Positions 1 to 7,128 of a stretch of DNA of 64,000 nt are shown here, in pieces (position 1 is the first letter of the stretch; each line of letters starts with the position of its first letter). Source of the stretch: Pectobacterium brasiliense. GTDB lineage: Bacteria > Pseudomonadota > Gammaproteobacteria > Enterobacterales > Enterobacteriaceae. The stretch lies in NCBI RefSeq assembly GCF_016950255.1, contig NZ_JACGFN010000001.1:682001-746000 (forward strand), in the 5' to 3' direction. The notes under the pieces are model-generated. The model was not told where the DNA came from and searched no databases. It worked only from the letters and a program-made list of their open reading frames with translations. A program made the position numbers and the translations under genes.

Positions 1-1
1 A

Positions 2-595
2 TGGTCATCCCTATTGATAAATCATTCGTCTCTTATGACAATCGGCGTCACTTTACTTCTTTTTCATCTTGGGAATGCGGCGTTGCTACCCATGCTTAGC
101 ATACGTGTCGCTTCAGAACCCAGCTCAGTGAATCCTGGTCTCTATGCAGCGGCGACAGTCATCATCTCTCAGGCTGTCATGATCCCCGTTGCGCTTTGGA
201 CGGCCGGTCGCGCAGAAAGATTAAGCTACCGCCAACTTATTATGATCGCATTACTGATACTTCCCATCCGTGCCGCGTTGGCGGCCACCTTCTCATCACC
301 CTATTCCGTCATTCCGGTTCAAATCTTGGATGGTGTCTCTGCGGGTATTCTTGGCGTCGCGGTTCCTGGCTATATCGTGAAAGAACTACAAGGGAGCGGC
401 CATATCAACGCAGGACAGAGTATTGTTATGTTCATGCAGGGTGTTGGTGCGACAGCCAGCCCGGCACTTACCGGTATTATGGTCGGCATGTATTCATACA
501 GCACGGCTTTCTCCGCGTTGGGTGCCGTGGCTCTACTGGCGTTGCTCATCTGGTGGCAGACAAATCGGTCAATAGATTCATCCGTCACCCGTTGA
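2..595 (+). CDS. MFS transporter, C-terminal part (cut by window edge)
   Basis: The reading frame is open to the left edge, so this is the 3' part of a longer gene; the in-frame TTG at 14 is not a convincing start. About 197 residues remain, with roughly six hydrophobic segments separated by short charged loops (for example AGRAERLSYRQ), the look of the C-terminal half of a 12-TM major facilitator. An inner-membrane proton-coupled export or uptake role is known for the family; the substrate cannot be read from this fragment. It lies 62 bp upstream of ybiR on the same strand, so the two could be co-transcribed. Family assignment is fairly safe, function is not. Confidence 0.75.
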   Translation, partial: WSSLLINHSSLMTIGVTLLLFHLGNAALLPMLSIRVASEPSSVNPGLYAAATVIISQAVMIPVALWTAGRAERLSYRQLIMIALLILPIRAALAATFSSPYSVIPVQILDGVSAGILGVAVPGYIVKELQGSGHINAGQSIVMFMQGVGATASPALTGIMVGMYSYSTAFSALGAVALLALLIWWQTNRSIDSSVTR

Positions 596-657
596 TGATA
601 AAAAATTAACAACAGCCACATCGGCTTCCATCTTAATATTTATTCCTGAGAGACATA

Positions 658-1758
658 ATGCGCGAATTGCTAACTCCATTTATGCGTGACAAATTTCTTC
701 ACGCTCTCGTTGTGCTGGGGATCGTACTCAGTTTTTTTGCAGTATTTCAAACGAACGAATTGACGGCTGCCGTTGACTGGAAAACCATCCTGACGCTGAC
801 AACGTTACTTATGCTCACCAAAGGCATTGAACTCAGCGGATATTTTGACAAGATGGGTTTGAAACTGGTGAATAAGTTCAGGAAACAGAAAACGCTGGCA
901 TTATTTATCGTGACGTTAGCAGCGTTATTATCAACGTTCCTCACGAATGATGTTGCACTGTTCATTACGGTGCCACTCACGCTTTCATTGTCTAAATCCT
1001 CTGAGTTTCCCGTTGGACGATTAATTATTTTTGAAGCCCTCGCCGTTAATGCGGGATCTTTACTCACGCCTATTGGCAACCCACAAAACATTCTTCTCTG
1101 GAGCAAGAGCGGATTAAGTTTTATGGAGTTTGTGATGACCATGCTCCCCCTGAGCGCCCTGCTGTTTATTGCATTACTGGTCTTAACCGCGTGCAGTTTC
1201 AGTAATAAGGAGATCGCGATACCGGATAGCTCTCTCGGGGGAGATTATCGTCATGGACTGCTTTTAGGTACGCTGGTGTTGTACGTGCTGTTTATCGTGG
1301 CACTTGAGTTGGACAGAACCCTACCGATACTGATTCTTGTCCCGCTGTTTTATCTGTTGTGCGCGCGACGCGTACTGCTACAGCTTGACTGGGGATTGCT
1401 GGCCGTGTTTGTTTTGATGTTTATTGATGTATTCCTCCTGACGAAATTACCGATCCTTAGCAACCTTATTGCGTTAATACCGCATTGGAGTGATGGAGCG
1501 CATTTCCTGCTGGCGATAGGCCTTTCGCAAGTCATCAGTAACGTACCTGCGACCATCTTTCTGCTTCATGCCGTCCCTTCATCGGTTCTACTGACATGGG
1601 CTGTGAATATCGGTGGTTTTGGATTACTTCAAGGTTCAATGGCTAACCTTATTGCGTTACGTATGGCAAACGATCGCCGTATTTGGTGGCAATTTCATCT
1701 ATTTTCGATACCCGCACTTTTTTTCGCGATGATAGCGGGTTGGCTGATGTTGCCTTGA
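658..1758 (+). CDS. ybiR: YbiR-like anion/ion transporter (ArsB/NhaD/CitMHS superfamily)
   Basis: A 366-residue, almost wholly hydrophobic protein with about ten membrane segments. It closely resembles E. coli YbiR, including the conserved stretches LLTKGIELSGYFD, STFLTNDVALFI, FEALAVNAGSLLTPIGNPQN and GLSQVISNVP. The TxNDV and GSxxTPIGNPQN stretches are typical of the ion-transporter superfamily that includes ArsB, NhaD and citrate carriers. Length matches E. coli YbiR (about 370). The ATG at 658 follows GAGAGACATA, an acceptable ribosome site. It is an inner-membrane transporter of unproven substrate; E. coli YbiR is itself uncharacterised as far as I know. Confidence 0.85.
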   Translation: MRELLTPFMRDKFLHALVVLGIVLSFFAVFQTNELTAAVDWKTILTLTTLLMLTKGIELSGYFDKMGLKLVNKFRKQKTLALFIVTLAALLSTFLTNDVALFITVPLTLSLSKSSEFPVGRLIIFEALAVNAGSLLTPIGNPQNILLWSKSGLSFMEFVMTMLPLSALLFIALLVLTACSFSNKEIAIPDSSLGGDYRHGLLLGTLVLYVLFIVALELDRTLPILILVPLFYLLCARRVLLQLDWGLLAVFVLMFIDVFLLTKLPILSNLIALIPHWSDGAHFLLAIGLSQVISNVPATIFLLHAVPSSVLLTWAVNIGGFGLLQGSMANLIALRMANDRRIWWQFHLFSIPALFFAMIAGWLMLP

Positions 1759-1973
1759 TGGCCTACCAAAAACGGCACAAGCTATGCCATTAATACCGCC
1801 AAATGGTGAAACCCCACATTACGTCCGCTGCCTGGTACTCACACCTGCTGGCCGTTCACGCAGCAAGACGAATACCGGGCAGGATCGACACGGCGGTATA
1901 ATGCCGAACATCTCATCCATTCAACCACGCGGCAAACATGTTGATAAACATGCTTAACTCTCGTTCCGCCCCA
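1759..1973. other. Intergenic region between convergent ybiR and the MBL gene
   Basis: About 215 bp between two convergent stops. I see no convincing terminator hairpin with a U-tract and no coding frame with a ribosome site. Confidence 0.5.
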
Positions 1974-3098
1974 TTACCACCACTGACTAAACGTCTGCTG
2001 CGGGTTATCGACCTGAACGCGTTCACCAATGCGAGGCGTCATCAGTCGCCAGTCTTGATTTTCACTCGCCTGAGAAATGCGCTCCAGCGGATCGTTCCAG
2101 CGGTGGTGCGCCAGCTTAAATTTGCTGTTATGGCTCGGTAGTACCGCTTTAGCCTGCAAATCACTGGCTGCCTGCGCGCTCTCTTCCGGCGTCATATGAA
2201 CGTGTGGCCAGTCCCGATCGTACTGCCCGCACTCCAGTATCGCGATATCGAATCCGCCCAGACGCTCGGCGATCGCTTTGTAATGCGCGCCATAGCCGCT
2301 GTCCCCGCCGAGATACAGGCGATGTTGTTCCGTGATCAGCGCAAACGAGCCCCACAGCGTTTGATTATGCTTAAGGAGCCGGCCAGAAAAATGCTGTGTC
2401 GGAAGCACATGGATGTCGACCCCGTTCTCTTTAAGACAACTGAACCAGCCGCCTTCCGTAATGTCTTTCTGCGGGAACCCCCATTTTACAAAATAGGAAC
2501 CTACGCCCGTTGGCGTGACAATGCGGCGGATTTTCCCGCGTAACGCATTCAGCGTGGGATAATCCAGATGATCCCAGTGATCGTGGGTGATCAGCAGATA
2601 GTCGATGGTGGGCACATCATCCGGTGAATACACATTGCTGCCCTTGAAGGCGACGTTGGTGCGTGGCACTGGCGAAGCGTTATCGCTAAAGACCGGATCC
2701 AGCAGGAACGTTTTCCCTTCCAGTTGAATGAAATAGCTGGAATGGCCCATCCAGATGATGACGTTATCCGTTTTACTCAACTGGTGCAGATCGGTTTTGT
2801 CCGACGGCAGACGGATATCTGGCAACGCGCCAGCGTCTTTCTCGAAAAGAAAGCGGTACAGCAGCGCGAATCGGTTCTGGCTATCGACCGTCGGGCGAGC
2901 CACTGGATTATGAAACGCGCCATCGCGAAAGAGTGGGTTTTCCGGCTGGGGCTTGACCTCTGGTGATACATACTGCGGCTGCTTTAACCAGCCGTAAACG
3001 GCGACTACAATCACAGCCAAAACGAGTAACAAAAGCATAGCGTTTATCCGGTGTCGTTTCGTGATGAATATATTTCGTAATGAATGTCGTTTCGTCAT
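1974..3098 (-). CDS. Membrane-anchored metallo-beta-lactamase-fold hydrolase (NAPE-PLD/UlaG-like)
   Basis: Starting at the ATG at 3098 (MTKRHSL...) gives 374 residues; a longer start at 3128 has no ribosome site, while 3098 follows CAGGT closely. An N-terminal hydrophobic segment (MLLLLVLAVIVVAVYGW) predicts an inner-membrane anchor with the domain outside the cytoplasm. The MBL fold is clear: MGHSSYFIQ, then the metal motif HDHWDH, a histidine in PTQHFSGR, an aspartate in YLGGDSGYG, and the final histidine in LPSHNSKF. This arrangement is that of the NAPE-PLD/UlaG-like branch. The family hydrolyses phosphodiester or lactone bonds; the substrate here is unknown. It stands alone, with its stop facing ybiR. 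Confidence 0.8.
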   Translation of the reverse strand: MTKRHSLRNIFITKRHRINAMLLLLVLAVIVVAVYGWLKQPQYVSPEVKPQPENPLFRDGAFHNPVARPTVDSQNRFALLYRFLFEKDAGALPDIRLPSDKTDLHQLSKTDNVIIWMGHSSYFIQLEGKTFLLDPVFSDNASPVPRTNVAFKGSNVYSPDDVPTIDYLLITHDHWDHLDYPTLNALRGKIRRIVTPTGVGSYFVKWGFPQKDITEGGWFSCLKENGVDIHVLPTQHFSGRLLKHNQTLWGSFALITEQHRLYLGGDSGYGAHYKAIAERLGGFDIAILECGQYDRDWPHVHMTPEESAQAASDLQAKAVLPSHNSKFKLAHHRWNDPLERISQASENQDWRLMTPRIGERVQVDNPQQTFSQWW

Positions 3099-3187
3099 AC
3101 CTGATTTCAGGCATCGACCCTTTGGCATCGGCAGTTATGCACGAACGCTGAGAATCTGGCAAGGGAGAACCGGGGGATTTTTGGTGC

Positions 3188-3215
3188 AAAAAAAGCGAAG
3201 GTGCTCGCCTTCGCT
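3188..3215 (-). terminator. Rho-independent terminator of the unknown secreted-protein gene
   Basis: A perfect 8-bp stem, AGCGAAGG/CCTTCGCT with a 6-nt loop, is followed on the minus strand by seven Ts. It lies 68 bp downstream of the stop at 3283. Confidence 0.85.
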
Positions 3216-3282
3216 CAGGAATGTTGATGAGAAACCGTGGCGGCCTGTCACCGCTGACGTTTGCCTGCGGCGTCAGTACGGA

Positions 3283-3876
3283 TTACTTTTTAAGCGCCAG
3301 CAGCGTTTTTCCCATCCCGATAACAAATTCATTTTGTTGCCCGATGACCTTATTCAGCCCGGCGTCATCCTGAATATTATCGACCGTGTTGATCGCCTGC
3401 ACTTCCAGCACGCGCCCTTTAATCAGCGTCGAACACAGCGAATGCAGAACCTTGTTATTCAGAATCGTTTGTAAGCAGCGAAAAGGCGTCGCACCGTCAA
3501 TGTTTCCCGCACGCTGGTCGGGCTTAATGCGCTGGCGCAGCATCTCTTTTTCGGTACTGGCAATCACTGCATCCAGATCGCTGGGTTTGGAGGCAATCGG
3601 GACATTGCCATCTCTATCAGGCGGCAGCATAAACAATGAAACCAACGCCTTATTGCCTGTCGTAGGGTCAACATACTCGGTCTGCACCATGTGGTTTGCC
3701 GCATCAACCACTTTGTCCCGCTGAATCATATTCAATAGCTCCGCAGGTAATGCATCGGTAAGATCCTGCGTGGTATAGCCGACGAACAAATCCGGATCTT
3801 TTGTCTCTGCGACACCGTACAGCGGCAGCACCAGTAACAGACCCGCAATCCCTTTCTTTATCACACTGATTTTCAT
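3283..3876 (-). CDS. Unknown secreted protein, 197 aa
   Basis: I do not recognise this family. The first residues (MKISVIKKGIAGLLLVLPLYGVAET) form a standard Sec signal peptide with likely cleavage after GVA, so the ~175-residue mature protein is probably periplasmic. Two cysteines in the C-terminal half (PFRCLQT and HSLCSTL) could form a disulfide. There is no membrane segment after the signal. The ATG at 3876 follows AGCAGGGGAATATA, a strong ribosome site. A six-codon open frame (MNSRGI, stop) begins at 3896 and its TAA overlaps this ATG by one base, suggesting translational coupling. A terminator follows the gene. Confidence 0.7.
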   Translation of the reverse strand: MKISVIKKGIAGLLLVLPLYGVAETKDPDLFVGYTTQDLTDALPAELLNMIQRDKVVDAANHMVQTEYVDPTTGNKALVSLFMLPPDRDGNVPIASKPSDLDAVIASTEKEMLRQRIKPDQRAGNIDGATPFRCLQTILNNKVLHSLCSTLIKGRVLEVQAINTVDNIQDDAGLNKVIGQQNEFVIGMGKTLLALKK

Positions 3877-3890
3877 TATATTCCCCTGCT

Positions 3891-3917
3891 ATTCATTGTA
3901 TGCATTCCCCTATCCCA
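3891..3917. repeat. 27-bp direct repeat, left copy
   Basis: Matches 6831-6857 at 26 of 27 positions (T/C difference at position 3901 versus 6841). On the minus strand it carries GATAGGGGAATG followed by an ATG in both copies, so each copy is the ribosome-binding region of a minus-strand frame. The two copies bracket the RNA-repair cassette. Confidence 0.85.
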
Positions 3918-4030
3918 CCACTCGCTATTCTTATCACGCTGACGTCGATAGCCTCTGGCCTTTTACCACGTTTACATGTGACAGCTACCTCTACAACTAC
4001 AGGAAAGAATAGCATTTTTTATACAAAAAC

Positions 4031-4059
4031 TTGTTGTCGGAGAATTCCTTCGCTAGAAT
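4031..4059 (+). promoter_or_regulatory. Candidate sigma-70 promoter of the structured RNA / RNA repair operon
   Basis: TTGTTG at 4031-4036 and TAGAAT at 4054-4059 with a 17-bp spacer. Initiation would fall near 4066 and give about 260 nt of leader before the T-run at 4324-4329. This is inference from consensus only. Confidence 0.45.
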
Positions 4060-4130
4060 CGCGCCGTTTACTTACCCCAGTGTGTCATTTGGAGCCCTAA
4101 AGTGCCCCGTACGTCAGCCCCCCACTAACC

Positions 4131-4329
4131 GCCGACGACTGCATTAAGCAGCCTCGATTCGGCGCAGTCTGCGCCAGCGTTGGCTGCGGTACGAGTTCCC
4201 TGTTTTCCCCCGCTATTGTGCGGAGCAGAAAACGAACCTCCCGCTTCCTCCCCCGCGACTCTGACCTCTGGAATGCCAGTGGACAGTCTATTGACTCGCG
4301 CCAGAATACGTTCGTCGGCCCTCTTTTTT
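4131..4329 (+). ncRNA. Candidate structured RNA with closing stem and three arms, upstream of the RNA ligase
   Basis: I see a long-range perfect 8-bp stem, GCCGACGA (4131-4138) with TCGTCGGC (4312-4319). It encloses three nested hairpins. Arm 1: GCAGCC/GGCTGC (4148-4153/4182-4187) over GGCGCA/TGCGCC (4161-4166/4170-4175). Arm 2: GAG/CTC, TTC/GAA, GTTTTC/GAAAAC and CCGC/GCGG (4193-4240). Arm 3: CGCGA/TCGCG (4254-4258/4296-4300) leading to CTGG/CCAG around an AATG loop. The closing stem is followed by six Ts (4324-4329), as in an intrinsic terminator. Together this is a four-way junction, cloverleaf in outline. No protein frame here has a ribosome site. Identity is unknown; it could be an independent RNA or a leader controlling the ligase gene. 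Confidence 0.55.
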
Positions 4330-4340
4330 ACCGTAGATGG

Positions 4341-4368
4341 GCCTGGCTGCGCCAATAACGCAGCAGGC
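4341..4368 (+). promoter_or_regulatory. Hairpin covering the ribosome site of the RNA ligase gene
   Basis: GCCT-G-GCTGCG (4341-4351) pairs with CGCAGC-AGGC (4359-4368) around a 7-nt loop. The AGGC arm is the only purine-rich element at the right distance from the ATG at 4376, so folding would hide it. GCTGCG and CGCAGC could instead pair with parts of arm 1 of the upstream RNA, which allows a switch; that is speculation. Confidence 0.5.
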
Positions 4369-4375
4369 GAAAAAC

Positions 4376-5260
4376 ATGTATTTACATTCAATACCGTTAT
4401 TAAAGTATCCACGGACCCCGCATCTGGAAGGTTCGCGTTTACAACCCGGCGATGATGCGTCGGACCAAATTGCACTGAAAGCGCTGGCAGGCCGTTACGT
4501 CGTGATCGAAGAAAAGATCGACGGCGCGAACAGCGGCGTGTCCTTCAATGAAACGGCGGAACTCCTGCTCCAGTCGCGCGGCCACTATCTGGCTGGCGGC
4601 TCACGGGAACGGCAGTTCAACCAGTTCAAGCTCTGGGCCACCGCGCACGAAATGCGTTTTCTTGAGCTGCTGGAAGACCGTTTCGTGATGTACGGCGAAT
4701 GGGCTTACAGCAAGCATTCCGTGTTTTACGACCAGTTGCCGCACTATTTTCACGAATTTGATATTTACGATCGTCGTGACGGCATTTTTTTATCGACAGC
4801 GCGCCGACACGCGATGCTGGCCGGTTCACCTGTGTTGTCCGTTCCGGTGCTCTATACCGGGGAGATGCCAACGAATCCGGCGTTGCTGTGGAAGTTGGTG
4901 TTCCGTTCGCTGGCAAAAAGTCCGAACTGGAAGACTGCGTTTGAATCCACCGTACAGCGTGAAGGCTTACCGCTCTCACTGTGCTGGCAGCAAACCGATA
5001 AATCGGACCGTTCGGAAGGCCTTTATTTGAAGGTTGAAGATGATGAACAGGTACTGGCGCGCTACAAGCTGGTACGCCATGACTTCATCCAGACCATTTT
5101 GGACAGCGGCTCGCATCATTCCCGACGCCCGATTTTGCCGAACCAACTGGCTGACGGCGCTGATCTGTACGCACCTTGTCCAACCGTATCTTGGGAAATG
5201 CTGGGGCTGAATACGTTGCGTTCTTTGGACGCGCTCGCCGCCGCGATGCCCGATAAGTAA
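4376..5260 (+). CDS. RNA ligase (Rnl2-like nucleotidyltransferase)
   Basis: A 294-residue ATP-dependent RNA ligase. The ATG at 4376 is chosen over the upstream start at 4337 because 4337-4375 is an RNA hairpin. Nucleotidyltransferase motifs appear in order: motif I EEKIDGANSG (Lys47 would carry AMP), an arginine in LLLQSRGHYL, motif III VMYGEWAYSKHSV, motif IV SEGLYLKV and motif V ARYKLVRHDF. This is the core of Rnl2-type ligases that join 3'-OH and 5'-phosphate RNA ends. The next gene encodes end-healing activities and its ribosome site overlaps this stop codon, so the two are translationally coupled. Family-level assignment is strong; the RNA substrate is unknown. Confidence 0.88.
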   Translation: MYLHSIPLLKYPRTPHLEGSRLQPGDDASDQIALKALAGRYVVIEEKIDGANSGVSFNETAELLLQSRGHYLAGGSRERQFNQFKLWATAHEMRFLELLEDRFVMYGEWAYSKHSVFYDQLPHYFHEFDIYDRRDGIFLSTARRHAMLAGSPVLSVPVLYTGEMPTNPALLWKLVFRSLAKSPNWKTAFESTVQREGLPLSLCWQQTDKSDRSEGLYLKVEDDEQVLARYKLVRHDFIQTILDSGSHHSRRPILPNQLADGADLYAPCPTVSWEMLGLNTLRSLDALAAAMPDK

Positions 5261-5274
5261 GGAGTATGATTATC

Positions 5275-6411
5275 ATGGATTGGAATACCATCAGGGGATT
5301 GGTCCCCGCCTCTGGCGCACAGCCAGATTTTGTTGACTGTCTGGACGCGTTTCCGGTGCTTCAATGCGCCAAGGAGACGCCGCAGGAACCGCGTTATCAC
5401 GGTGAAGGTGATGTCTGGACACACACCATCATGGTGGTCGAGTCGCTCTTGCAGCTTCACGATTACCAGACAGCCACGCGCGAGCAGCAGGAAATTTTGT
5501 TTTTTGCCGCGTTGCTGCATGACGTTGCAAAATACCGCACGACAGTGATTGACCCGGTAACGGGTCAGATTGGTCAGCCGGGACACTCGCGCAAAGGTGC
5601 TATCGACGCCCGGGTGCTGCTGTGGGATGCAGGCGTTCCGTTTGCGATTCGGGAAGCGATTTGTCGCTTAATTTCGGTGCATCAGGTGCCATTTTACTGC
5701 CTTGAGGATGAACGCCGTCGGATGTCGCCGATCTTTACGATTCGCGAACTCTCTTGGCAATTGAGTATTCCGCTGCTGGCAACGCTGGCGGAAGCCGATA
5801 TGCGCGGGCGCATCTGTCAGGATCAAGCGCGCGTGCTCGACAGTATTGAGCTGTTCCGCGATCTGGCGCGGGAAGAAGGCTGTTACGGCCAACCGAGATC
5901 GTTTGTCGATGCTCACACGCGCTTGAGCTATTTTCGCGGAGCCGATGTACATCCAGACTATCCGTTGTTTCAGGAGCCGGGATCGAAAGTCACCGTGATG
6001 TGCGGTTTGCCCGCATCGGGAAAAGACACCTGGGTGCGGACGCATCGGCACGATTTACCCGTAGTTTCTTTCGACGATGCGCGAACAGAGCTGGGACTGA
6101 AACATGGCGAAAATGAAGGGAAAGCGGTGCATTGGGCGACCGACAAAGCACGCTCACTGCTGCGAACGCATGAACCGTTCGTGTGGAACGCCACACACCT
6201 GAGCCAGCAAATGCGCACCCGCACGTTGGATCTGTGCTACGCCTACGGTGCAGAAGTGGAGATTGTCTATCTGGAACGTCCGCGTCAGGAATTACTACGC
6301 CGCAACGGGAAACGGGACACCACATTGAGCAATAAAACGCTGCAAGGTATGCTGACGAAATGGGAGCTTCCCGCACCGACGGAAGCGCATGCGGTTAGCT
6401 ATGAAAGCTAA
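5275..6411 (+). CDS. HD-phosphoesterase / polynucleotide kinase (HD-Pnk-type RNA end-healing enzyme)
   Basis: A 378-residue two-domain protein. The N-terminal half carries an HD phosphohydrolase signature: a histidine in DVWTHTIMV, the HD pair in FFAALLHDVAKY, then GHSRKGA and ISVHQVPFY. From about residue 244 comes a P-loop kinase: GLPASGKDTW, VSFDDAR, and a basic lid RNGKRDTTLSNKTL. The same fusion in known HD-Pnk proteins removes 2',3'-phosphates and phosphorylates 5'-OH ends, exactly the ends the upstream ligase would need. TAAGGAG at 5258-5264 overlaps the ligase stop and sits 10 nt before ATG 5275; the ATG at 5266 is too close to it. The 3' end overlaps a convergent gene by 3 bases. Confidence 0.88.
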   Translation: MDWNTIRGLVPASGAQPDFVDCLDAFPVLQCAKETPQEPRYHGEGDVWTHTIMVVESLLQLHDYQTATREQQEILFFAALLHDVAKYRTTVIDPVTGQIGQPGHSRKGAIDARVLLWDAGVPFAIREAICRLISVHQVPFYCLEDERRRMSPIFTIRELSWQLSIPLLATLAEADMRGRICQDQARVLDSIELFRDLAREEGCYGQPRSFVDAHTRLSYFRGADVHPDYPLFQEPGSKVTVMCGLPASGKDTWVRTHRHDLPVVSFDDARTELGLKHGENEGKAVHWATDKARSLLRTHEPFVWNATHLSQQMRTRTLDLCYAYGAEVEIVYLERPRQELLRRNGKRDTTLSNKTLQGMLTKWELPAPTEAHAVSYES

Positions 6412-6836
6412 CGCAGCCGCAACGTACTCCAGCGCGAAAGCGCGGTAAATGGGATCTCGTATTCCGTAGTACCGTTTATTTCTGCACCAAGATACTGTTT
6501 TTCATAGATCAGTTTATCGTCCTCAAAGCGCATGGGGACGATAAATCCCCCTGCAGCCTGAGAAACCTGACATTGCCTTTCTTCGAGTACATCAACACAG
6601 AGTAAAGCCGTTTGCGGGCCGTCGCGTTCCGCCGTAGAGAGCCATTCTTGCACCGCAAGATAACGCGAATCCGGCGACCACAGCATGTCCTTGCCGAAAA
6701 CACGATCGTCCAGTGCTTTCCCGTCGATGGAGAGCGAAAAATAAGGCGGACCGAACCGAATTTCACCAGCGTAAATCAGCATCGCGGTATGTTGCCGATC
6801 AAATGAAGGCAGTTTGTGCAGCATACGAAAATTCAT
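6408..6836 (-). CDS. Unknown protein, 142 aa, convergent with the RNA repair operon
   Basis: I do not recognise the family. It has no signal peptide or membrane segment. A single beta-propeller-like motif (LWSPDSRYLAVQEW) suggests a beta-rich fold. The ATG at 6836 lies inside the right copy of the 27-bp repeat and follows ATAGGGGAATGCGTACA, a good ribosome site; a longer frame to 6878 would run through that ribosome site and into the IS remnant. Its stop overlaps the stop of the HD-Pnk gene tail to tail. Position inside the repeat-bounded segment suggests it could have moved together with the repair genes, but a functional link is only inferred. Confidence 0.6.
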   Translation of the reverse strand: MNFRMLHKLPSFDRQHTAMLIYAGEIRFGPPYFSLSIDGKALDDRVFGKDMLWSPDSRYLAVQEWLSTAERDGPQTALLCVDVLEERQCQVSQAAGGFIVPMRFEDDKLIYEKQYLGAEINGTTEYEIPFTALSRWSTLRLR

Positions 6837-6857
6837 TGTACGCATTCCCCTATCCCA
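6831..6857. repeat. 27-bp direct repeat, right copy
   Basis: Partner of 3891-3917 with one mismatch, offset 2,940 bp. It covers the ribosome site and start codon of the 142-aa gene on the minus strand. Confidence 0.85.
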
Positions 6858-6877
6858 ATTCAGGCAACGTCTAATCA

Positions 6878-7006
6878 TTAATAATACGGTTGCTCATATT
6901 CAGTCAGTGGCATTTGGTGACGCAAACCATGTCGACATTTACTGTTATAAAACATTTCGATGTAATCAAAAACATCGGCAGGGATTTTTCCGCGCTTAGT
7001 AGGTTT
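6878..7006 (-). pseudogene. IS3-family transposase (orfB) 3' remnant
   Basis: On the minus strand, 7006 to the TAA at 6878-6880 reads in frame as about 42 residues ending in DYIEMFYNSKCRHGL, QMPLTEYEQPYY, stop. This matches the C-terminal DYIEMFYNxxRRH...SPxEYE signature of IS3-group integrase-type transposases. There is no start codon and a stop at 7007-7009 closes the frame upstream, so only the tail survives. I found no terminal inverted repeat. It lies just outside the right copy of the 27-bp repeat and marks past mobile-element activity. Confidence 0.8.
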
Positions 7007-7078
7007 TTATTGGGTTAATTTTCATACCGCACTCAGCTTTTGCAGTAAAAGGCGTCGTAGATATTTACATTCATAAAT

Positions 7079-7096
7079 GTAATGTTATAACACTTC
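7079..7096 (+). promoter_or_regulatory. Zur-like operator upstream of aztA
   Basis: Contains ATGTTATAACA, the central part of the gamma-proteobacterial Zur box, flanked by GTA and CTTC. It sits 32 bp before the aztA start, so zinc-loaded Zur would block transcription of the zinc-uptake operon. A similar but longer box lies in front of zinT. Confidence 0.7.
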
Positions 7097-7128
7097 AATT
7101 ATTGATGCTGAAATGGAACATTACTGAG

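Noticed and set aside
4125..4475. Open frames on both strands across the structured-RNA region (91 and 116 codons)
   Set aside because: No ribosome sites, composition dominated by the GC-rich stems, and the region overlaps the true ligase start.
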